In this document: one piece after another, positions 56,541 through 64,000 of the stretch
How the letters are laid out: the number at the start of each line of letters is the position of its first letter
Position numbering within the stretch: position 1 is the stretch's first letter
NCBI GenBank assembly: GCA_030062745.1
Contig: CP099849.1
Location: forward strand, 17,111,307-17,175,306
From: Capitulum mitella
Lineage: Eukaryota > Arthropoda > Thecostraca > Pollicipedomorpha > Pollicipedidae
Direction: 5' to 3'
Length of the DNA: 64,000 bases
Translations under genes and position numbers: made by a program
The notes under the pieces: generated by a model
The model's input: only the letters and a program-made list of their open reading frames with translations
Told to the model about the DNA's origin: nothing
The model's database searches: none

Positions 56541-56968
56541 CTCTGCCAGCTGCAGTTTACATTGCAAAGGTAAACGCAGGTAGGTAGCGCAGGTAACGCC
56601 TAGAGCCAAGGTGTGTGGTGTGTCGTTTGGTTGAGGGGTGGAGGCTTGAGCCCGCCAACTTTGGTTCAAACTCCCTTCCAAATTTGGAAAGAAAGTGGGT
56701 GAAGTCCGAGAAGAATTCTGTCTCTTTTCTGGATAGGATTCAGGGTTGTTGATTCGTATTCCTTTGAGTGGGCCATGGCCCACCCAATGTTACTTTGGGT
56801 CCCTCCAATGTTGGTTTGGGTCCACGCAATATTTTCTGCTGGTTTGGAATGGAAATAAGTAAAAATAACGAAAAGAAGAATGACCGCAATAGATAGGAGA
56901 TAGGCAGAAAGCAAAGAATAAAGTATAAAGCGATGCACATATTTATCCTTTGATCTTATACATATATA
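56541..56968. other. Nothing recognised
   Basis: No supported feature. Confidence 0.4.
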
Positions 56969-57711
56969 CCTATATGCATAGGTGGGCACTGGTCCGTTAC
57001 TCCGTTACTCCGTTACTAACGAAGTTACTTTTTTGAGTAACGGAGTAACGGACCCGTTACTTTGATTTTACTGTAACGGACTGAGTAACGGAAGTTACTT
57101 TTGTGGTCCGTTACTCCGTTACTTTTTGGTCCGTTACTCCGTTACTCCATTACTCCGTTACTTTTTAAACTCCTTACAGACACCGCCCGGCTTTATTCGC
57201 ATCGGCACACGCCATTGGCTACTTGAATAGCCAACACCCAATAGCGTGCGGCGATACAAGCGTGGCTGGGCGCACACTCAGCTGACAATCGCGGAGTCGA
57301 CTTGTTGACAATATTCGTCAGCTGATAAACGTTGACGGCAAGCTGGCGGCAATGGTTCAGTATAAAGGCCAGCTGACTTTGGTCTGTTTTGGGACAAAAG
57401 TATTGAATTATGCGCAAGATATGACTTCAAATTATAAATTAAACATTAAATTAAAATCGTCATTTTTCAGGCTAAAAGATATCAAAGTTATTGTCATTTA
57501 CACTGGAACAGCCAGCTGACGGCAGTTTTCAATGTTGTCTCAAGTTAGTCACGGATTGCTTACCGCCGCCACGCGGTTCCCCGCCAAGATCACTCAAGGC
57601 TGTTGAGCACGTGATTACTGCCGCCATGGCCTTGGATCTGTAATGTCCATGGGACGATGGAGTGGTGATTGATTCTTGACTGGCCTGAAATTTTAACTAC
57701 CTGACACTAAA

Positions 57712-57987
57712 ATGTCCCATCAAGGCGTCTTTACGCCGCCACTGGAGGTCGAAAACCTTGACTCCGAGTTCGACGGTGCCTCAGCTTCGGAGGCAGAGGA
57801 CGAGCCCGGTCTGGGTCACCCATGACCACATCTAGAAACGTGCTTTGAGTTTAAGGAGGAGGGGAAAAACGTCATTTTTACGTATGTCCTGTGCCGACCG
57901 AAAGAGGTTATAATCAAGGGTCACAAGAGTAGCGTTTCAAACCTAAATGCACATATCAAGAGGAAGCATTATTTATGGTATTTCCAG
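57712..57987 (+). pseudogene. hAT transposase first exon with BED zinc finger, disabled
   Basis: ATG at 57,712 opens an acidic N-terminus (MSHQGVFTPPLEVENLDSEF) with an in-frame TGA at codon 38 (57,823-57,825). The same frame then continues to codon 92 with FEFKEEGKNVIFTYVLCRP, SSVSNLNAHIKRKH. This is the BED-type finger of hAT transposases, which binds DNA. The second Cys and the SNL-x2-H-x4-H half (H-I-K-R-K-H) are present, but the first Cys of the usual C-x2-C pair is Tyr. The exon ends TTTCCAG followed by GTGAGA, a good donor site. The stop and the lost Cys show decay. No later exon was recognised. Confidence 0.82.
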
Positions 57988-58103
57988 GTGAGAACAGAAT
58001 GTGCACAATAAGTTGTCAGTAGTGCAGCATAATTATGAAGCTTGTCGACTATTGCTTGGACTATTTGCCTTAACCATATTCTCTGCAGGCAGTGAGATTC
58101 ACA

Positions 58104-58672
58104 TTACCCTGGGGGGGGGGGGCAGATCTGCGGTAATCTACCTTTCGGCGGACGCTTACGCGTAATTTTTGGAGACGCGGAAGTGGCAACACAAGTTGGG
58201 TGAACAATTTAGCCCATTCAGGTATTTTTTCTAAGCACTGGCCCCTACTGGATGTGTAAACTGACTTGGTTAGGTAACTCTTGAATTTTGATTCAGTTGA
58301 CACATGTTTGCCTTCAGCCGATACGAGCTAACCAAACCAAAAAACAGGCAAATTGAACCTAACAAAAAATTAGTTTTACATGCCCATCTAGAGCAATCCC
58401 TGCAACCATACAGTAGGTTTTATGTGAGGTTAGGTTAAATCATTTTTAACTTGGAGGACAGGCTACATTGTCCATGCGATTCGAGTTACCACTCCTGCGT
58501 TCCCGAAAAAAATATCAACTGGCCGAAACACCTTTCGGCTGACACATTATTTTTTGTAGACGCAGAAGTGAGGACCCAAACTCAAACATGATATGATCCG
58601 TTGCCACTTTTGCACCTTCGAAAAATATGCATTGGCCGAAAGGTGAAGATTACCAATTCTGCCCCCTCCCCT
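58104..58672. mobile_element. Nested inverted-repeat element inside the hAT transposon
   Basis: G-run plus CAGATCTGCGGTAATCTACCTTTCGGC at the left pairs with GCCGAAAGGTGAAGATTACCAATTCTG plus C-run at the right. Inner blocks around AGACGC(G/A)GAAGT also repeat, in the same orientation near 58,170 and 58,560. No coding capacity is seen. Confidence 0.5.
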
Positions 58673-60530
58673 CCCCGCCCTTCCAGAGATCTCGAGATGC
58701 ATTCGTCCAATGTTGATGGGATGAATGCTATTTAATATGTTTCAACGAGATCTCCAATTCCGGACTCCAAAAGTTCAAAAACTGCGAAAATAGGGCGTGG
58801 GGGCAAACAAACTCCAGAATTTGGGGATTTTTGAAAGGTCACTGCGGCCGTGTTTACCAACCAATTTTCATGGGAATAAAACGGTTCAGCTTGGAATGTC
58901 CAGGTCTTTTGTATACCGAAAGCTGAAATTTAAAATAGAAAACCATAGGCAGTTCCAGGGAGGGCAAGAAGGGTGATTTTTGAAATAAGAAATTTCCTTT
59001 GTTTTTGTTTGTTTTGGGTGATATAAACATCAGATGTACAACTAGCAAGCCAGTTTAAGTTTATATGTAGCGCAGAGGTGGATCCAGGTAAACAAAATTG
59101 GGAGGGCACGATAAGCACAATAGTGTGCTCTCCCATTTTTTCAGTACCTGGGTGTGCGTTCGCCTGAAAATGTGTGTGCATACGCATTGTTTAGGATGTG
59201 TATGACTATATAAATGAGTCAGTGATCTTTATTTCTACTCAGAATGTCACAATAGTGAACCGCACAACTTTGCAGCTTCACGCACAGCACATTTCCGCCG
59301 AAAACGGGGGCTTGGAACCGCCTCTGAGGGACCGATTTTTTTTTTAAATGTTGAAAAAACACTTGTGTATCAATTCCATGAAATGCCAGAAAATCTTGTG
59401 GCGCTGCGGCAAACAGTGTGGGAGCGACAGGCAAAAAGACACGGGTAACAGAATCTGCCCCCCCCCCCCACAGGGAATAGGGTTAAATGAAGTGTTTTTA
59501 ACCCGTCTCCGGCCGGGCTCAGAATGCCCTTTGCCCGGCCGGAGGGGGAGCGCGGATTTCCGCACCTCCCAGGATCTCGGCTCCCATATATCGCACGGAA
59601 AAAAGGAAAACACCGGCGGAAAGGTTTTGTCAAGCCGAGACGAAAACATTCAAGAGTTTTGACCTCAGGTCAATTTTGAGGCCACCAGACGCCATGAAAG
59701 GTCAAAACACGTCCTTGGAATTAGGTAAATAGACACAATACCTTGTCCCTGAAAAGCTGAACTTAAGCGACATATACTGAACCGTAAGACAATAGCGAGT
59801 TCATTGATATCAATTTTGGCCTTTCACAGGGGTCAGGTCAGGTCACGTCATCGTTCCAAAATGTTCCACTTGTGAACGGCTAACATCCTCCGTTGCATCT
59901 TACTTATGACCATGTTTTTGTAGCTAATTTGTCTTTTCAAGGGTGCTGAAGAGGTACTAAAGCACCTTTTTTAGTCTTTTATTTCACAATAATAAAATCC
60001 ATATCAGTCATGTTTTTATGAGTCCTTCGTCGTTTGGTATTAAAAAAAACGTCAGGGGTATCAGGAATCTTACCTCCACGCACGCGCTCGTACACAAACT
60101 AATACACACACATAATTTCAAAACAAAACAAGAAGTTCGCGAGACCGAAACGAGCTCTGAACGGAGACCATTATGTTCAGGGCGGATACTTCGAGAGGCA
60201 TTGTTGATCAAACCCAGTCGATAGATGTCCGCTGTTTGTCGCATTTTGCATGCGTCCGCTCCAGCGCCGGTTGTTCCCGCTCCGTCGGCGCCGCGGGCAA
60301 TGAACAGGAATTCGTTGGTTTGAACATTGTGGCTAACACAGTGGTAGAATTCCCGCCGCGGCTGTTGTCCCGGCGTCGCCGACTCTACAACGGCTGGTGA
60401 GGGCAGTGGGCAGCTAGCGGAGTGTTTTGGGTAAGCGCTTTTTGTTTCTTCCCTTTGTATATGGAATGCGTTTTACAACCACAAAGCAGCATAAAAGACT
60501 TAAAACCCGCGTTCGCTTAGTTTTCGCTGC
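58673..60530. other. Interior of the hAT transposon, undetermined
   Basis: Contains C-runs and short frames. TTAACCCGTCTCCGG at about 59,505 followed by AGGTCA-type motifs resembles the start of a TTAA element, but no second end was found. No transposase domain is recognised. Confidence 0.4.
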
Positions 60531-60681
60531 ATTTAAAAAAGTAACGGAATAACGGAGTAACGGTAACTTCCGTTACTTTTTAAGGCAGAGTAACGGAGTA
60601 ACGAGTAACGGACTGGCTTTTTGAGTAACGGAGTAACGAGTAACGAAGTTACATTTTTTAGTAACGATGCCCACCTATGCC

Positions 60682-60687
<6 letters not shown>

Positions 60688-60724
<37 letters not shown>
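60688..60724. repeat. (TA)n microsatellite
   Basis: An uninterrupted TA run directly after the right target copy of the hAT transposon. Confidence 0.9.
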
Positions 60725-60726
<2 letters not shown>

Positions 60727-61309
60727 AATAAATGACCATAAATGCGATTTTTTGCTTGATAAATAGTAGAAAAAAACTTGAAAACCGTCGTTGCACGAAA
60801 TAAAATGGGCTAAATCCATCCAGAAACCCAAATTTGGGGGTAGGTTAGGCTGTCGGGCTCTCGGCTCGGCCCATCCAATCATTTACATCAATCGACACCC
60901 CTAGTAGGATTAGCCACTTTCCTAAGTCAGCGCCCCTCATTTTGCAAAACTACGCTCCGCCTAGAACAAAGAAATGAGAAGAAATCAGTTTGTTCAAACA
61001 GCTACCTATCAGACCATGGGTATAGAATTGGGACAAATTTTGGCACGGAGAAATTCATCCATCAGGCCCAAAAATTTTGCATAGCGTATCTAAAGTACAT
61101 TATTTTACAGAACAAGAAAATGCATGAATGTATCAAGATATTGGTATGGGGTCCCATACCAATAATTTCCTTTGGTGTGGAATGTTCCATACCAAATATA
61201 TACAAAGTTACGCTTGGTTCAGACTGCCGGTAAATATTCGTAACCCAAGATGACTACGTGAACATGTGAACATTCTGTGCTCTTGTTTGTCTTGGGTGAG
61301 TCATTTTTT

Positions 61310-61557
61310 TTATCACGCACTGATCGTTTCCAGTCCGCTAATTTGTTGGTTTTGCCACCGCTCCTTAGTGCTTTGTTTACACCCGTACTGCTATCGATAT
61401 CGCGGATTTGAAAACAATCAGAATCATATGTGTGAATAATCATTGTTCGACGCCCCATATGCGCTTTTCATTGCTGGCATAAATCATAGCTATGGTTGAG
61501 TATCCGCTGAAATGTTTTTTTTTTGTTTGAAAACCGAAAAGATTAGACACACTCCCT
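61310..61557 (+). repeat. Interspersed repeat, relative of 49,420-49,645
   Basis: Matches the 49-kb copy block by block and ends GAAAAGATTAGACACACTCCCTTTAA, where a TTAA element has inserted. Confidence 0.7.
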
Positions 61558-62719
61558 TTAACTCGCCCCGACTGGTTGACCTCCAAGGTTTTCCCAATAT
61601 TGCGATAGAACGAACTAACGCAGCGCCACGGAACTTTGTGTATATTTTGCTGGGTCATTTTTACACCTTGTGTCAAACTTATGACCTCGGATTAAGTCAG
61701 GTGTTTGACCTGGGTCATGCCAAACGGACGTATGCCCAAAAAAGCCTAGCGCCCTGTAACTTTTTTGGAAAACATGATATGATATCGCAACAAACCTTTC
61801 AGGGATAAAAAATCTTTGTCAATACAATAAACCTGCTATCTTAGATTTTTTCGATTTTTGAGTCATTGGTCTAAGGTCAATCCGATTTTTATGACAGGTC
61901 GTCGATTTTTTGGAATTTGACGGGATATTTCATAACAGTGTTAGTGTGGGGTGGTGCAGACATCCATTTGCTGCCAATGAAAAAGGTATCAGTGACTTCC
62001 AGTCATTGACCCGAGGTCAGGTCATGCATGATTGGCGACGAATTGCTCAGAACGTATTGAAAATGACAGAACTGGCTTGCACAGTTAGGAGTAATGTCAA
62101 GGAGTTCAAAAAGTCCAAAAATACATACTTTGGAAATAAACAGACTCGAAAATACAGCTCCGTCATTTGTGTACATTGATAACCACTAATTTTTTCCAAA
62201 ATTTAAGCTTAAGGAATCAGCACAAGAACCACTATGATGAAGAACTTTTACATGGAAGGCCTATGTCGCGAAAACAAAAAAATGCTGAAGTTAATGCCCG
62301 TTAATTTCATATTGCGTTCGGCTACGGCGCTCGCCGGCAGTGATGCGAAAATCGCCGTGTGTTTAACTCAACGTTTCGGCGTGTACATTAAACAAATCGG
62401 AGAAAGTAGGCGTTTATCGGCGACTGCGGACTTTCACCTGTTCATTGGTCCCTTAGCCTAGACTTTATTAATCACCTCCCTTGAGATCCAGGCCGCTTCT
62501 CAGTTTCATGCGGTCGGCTGTGAGAAAACATATATAGGGTGTAAATGGCTTACGTATTATCCAAAACTAAAAATGAGACCAGTTTCGAGCTCTACTTCTT
62601 GCGAGTTTTTTTAACGGCGTGCATATTTTCATCATGCGACCAGCTGTTCGTGAAAGCCAACCCTCCCCCTTTCCCAGACGGGCGTGATCGGCGCCGACCG
62701 CCAGTCGAGCGCGGGTTAA
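61558..62719 (-). mobile_element. TTAA element, fourth copy
   Basis: Body 61,562-62,715 (1,154 bp) between TTAA at 61,558-61,561 and 62,716-62,719. Left end CTCGCCCCGACTGG, right end GAGCGCGGG. The interior follows the 30,934-32,150 copy but is more diverged. No transposase is present. Confidence 0.82.
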
Positions 62720-63420
62720 TTCTGCGTCCCACGGTGGTGTATTGTTACGTCAACATGGGCAGACATGGCTAGAGATGATGAGTTTTGTCATTGCCGTTGT
62801 TACCTGGTGTGATGATCATACGTGAAGGAACGTTTTAAAGCTGGTAGGATTGGGTCCATTCTCACGTGAGTTTTTTCCATGCAATATCGTACGATCTATG
62901 TTAGATTCTTCAAAGTTGGCATCGGCCGCAGCGCTGCCCGTTCCTTGAGTCGCCACACCAATGTTGGGATCGTTGGGGCTATCATGTGAACAAACTATGC
63001 CTTGCTACCCCTTTGCTTGTTGCGCAATGCGCACTTCGAGTACATATACTCAACATGGGACACGAGCTCTAGCGTGTTTTCCATATTGGGACGTAAAAAG
63101 TCTTCCTGTGAGAAGCACGATGTCCGCTTCACATGCTGTCGTCCAGACTCAAAAACAAACACCAACTGGGCCGCTTTTCACTTCCCTGGTACACGTGACT
63201 GGACTTTTGTTGAGTGCGGAAGTTTTTCTCCTGTCGATGCACGCTCCAGGGGCGGTTCCAGGCGTCTAAAAATGGGTCAACAAGTAAAAGTACTTCCACG
63301 GTTCCGCCCATCCCCGGAGATGGCGTCTTATTATTTCACCTTAATCTTTCAGGGCCGTTCAAGAAGTTCCTGCTGTCGATGTTAACTTTCACTTATGCCA
63401 TTGTTCACAACACATGACAG
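62720..63420 (+). repeat. Copy of the tetraspan 3' flank block outside the array
   Basis: Matches about 3240-3950 of unit A (GTATTGCTACGTCAGCATGGGCAGACATGG, ACGTTTTAA..CTGGTGGGATTGG, ACGCACGCTCCAGGGGCGG, TTCACAACAC) at moderate divergence and with no adjoining gene. The block is therefore an independent dispersed repeat. Confidence 0.75.
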
Positions 63421-63968
63421 ATTTCGGTGAACTTAATGAGGGGAGCACTTTTGTGCCCCTTCCAGTGCGCGTTAGCGCGAAACCCCTTCCACTGCGCGGG
63501 TTAAACCCTTTGCTGGCAGTGGGACGGGTATGTTGGCGGTGCACAACGTTCGCCCAGACGCTCTTAATAAGTGCTCTTTGAAAGTGGACGCTGGGACTAC
63601 CGCCGGTGTACCGAACCGAGCGTGACTCTGCCACGCCGGCTCCCAGGTGTTCATTTACGGCCCGCCCAGTAGTACTCGACAAGCTGTCTGTAATCGTGTC
63701 GACGATGAACCCGACATCCTTGTGCGGTCTGGATAATGCCAGGGTAAAAAAATACAGAAATGTTTGAATGGCAAAGAGTTCTCCTTACTCGACATCATAA
63801 ACAGCAGCCTCATTGGCGGCACGGTCCCAGGCACGTAAAAACACACATTTATCACCCCCATACAAAAAATAGCAATCTGAATGATTCCTCTAAATTTTGA
63901 CCAATATCTGTTGTGCAAGCAGTAGTTAAGACCATCGAGCGTACTGTGCACTACCACCTTGTTCTCTT
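63421..63968. other. Nothing recognised
   Basis: No supported feature. A short GCGCGGGTTAAA near 63,495 resembles a TTAA element end but has no partner. Confidence 0.4.
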
Positions 63969-64000
63969 TTAACCCGACCCCGACTGGGGGGGCAGTTGAC
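63969..64000 (-). mobile_element. Start of a fifth TTAA element, cut by window end
   Basis: TTAA (63,969-63,972) is followed by CCCGACCCCGACTGGGGGGG and CAGTTGAC, matching the end of the 30,934 copy. Confidence 0.75.

Larger units (their letters stand above)
56969..60687 (+). mobile_element. 3.7 kb hAT transposon with BED-finger exon, inactive
   Basis: Element 56,977-60,679 (3,703 bp). Perfect terminal repeats CATAGGTGGGCA are flanked by identical 8-bp duplications CCTATATG (56,969-56,976 and 60,680-60,687), which is diagnostic of hAT. Both ends carry arrays of CCGTTACT / AGTAACGG (about 56,993-57,165 and 60,539-60,665), probably subterminal transposase-binding sites. A transposase first exon is at 57,712-57,987. 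The interior also holds a nested inverted-repeat insertion (about 58,104-58,672). I could not find the RNaseH-like core or the C-terminal dimerisation domain, so it is probably dead. Confidence 0.9.

Noticed and set aside
59505-59990. Sixth TTAA element
   Set aside because: A left end (TTAACCCGTCTCC) and some internal motifs are present, but no right end or second TTAA could be placed.

Overview
This is a repeat-rich eukaryotic nuclear window, most likely from an arthropod and perhaps a crustacean. The pointers are a small four-helix membrane protein of a type common in arthropods, several animal-type transposons (hAT, piggyBac-like TTAA elements, L1/Tx1-like and APE-endonuclease LINEs), long AG microsatellites, and no operons or dense coding. 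The species cannot be fixed from the sequence.

Positions 1 to about 21,500 hold a head-to-tail array. Its basic unit is about 6.9 kb, with three units (A, B, C) and a broken fourth (D). Each full unit runs: AG microsatellite; a 1.5 kb hAT-type non-autonomous element with an 8-bp target duplication; a short leader; an intronless gene for a 169-aa tetraspan protein (2426-2935, 10673-11182, 17500-18009); a long 3' flank; in A and B only, the 3' end of an L1/Tx1-like LINE; a 60-bp GC palindrome; and a CpG-rich block. Unit A also carries a 1,219-bp TTAA-flanked element, and B and C show its empty site. Unit D stops in the leader and is fused to a LINE fragment.

Positions 21,500 to 45,600 are mostly decayed sequence. 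They hold LINE 5' regions (21.5-22.0 kb on plus, 29.6-30.5 kb on minus), a ~143-bp satellite, a 0.77 kb interspersed repeat (24.2-25.0 kb), two more TTAA elements, a small hAT element with its own target duplication, a foldback element (43.4-43.7 kb) and a few minus-strand stretches with coding-like codon use (37.3, 40.5, 44.7-44.9, 45.3-45.4 kb). The last group may be exons of unrecognised host genes.

Positions 45,676 to 49,295 appear to be one tetraspan copy split by a 2.8 kb hAT-like insertion that carries a degenerate ~21-bp minisatellite. The leader lies left of the insertion and a frameshifted coding region lies right of it. A sixth trace of the gene (minus strand, 52,502-52,916) runs into a 500-base assembly gap, on whose other side lies the ~143-bp satellite.

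Positions 54.5 to 64 kb hold a 1,079-bp foldback element inserted in the 24-kb repeat family, a 3.7 kb hAT transposon with 8-bp target duplications and a disabled BED-finger exon, and further TTAA elements, one running off the window end. The main story is a small membrane-protein gene spread by segmental duplication and then used as a landing pad by several transposon families. Empty sites in sister copies give the order of events.
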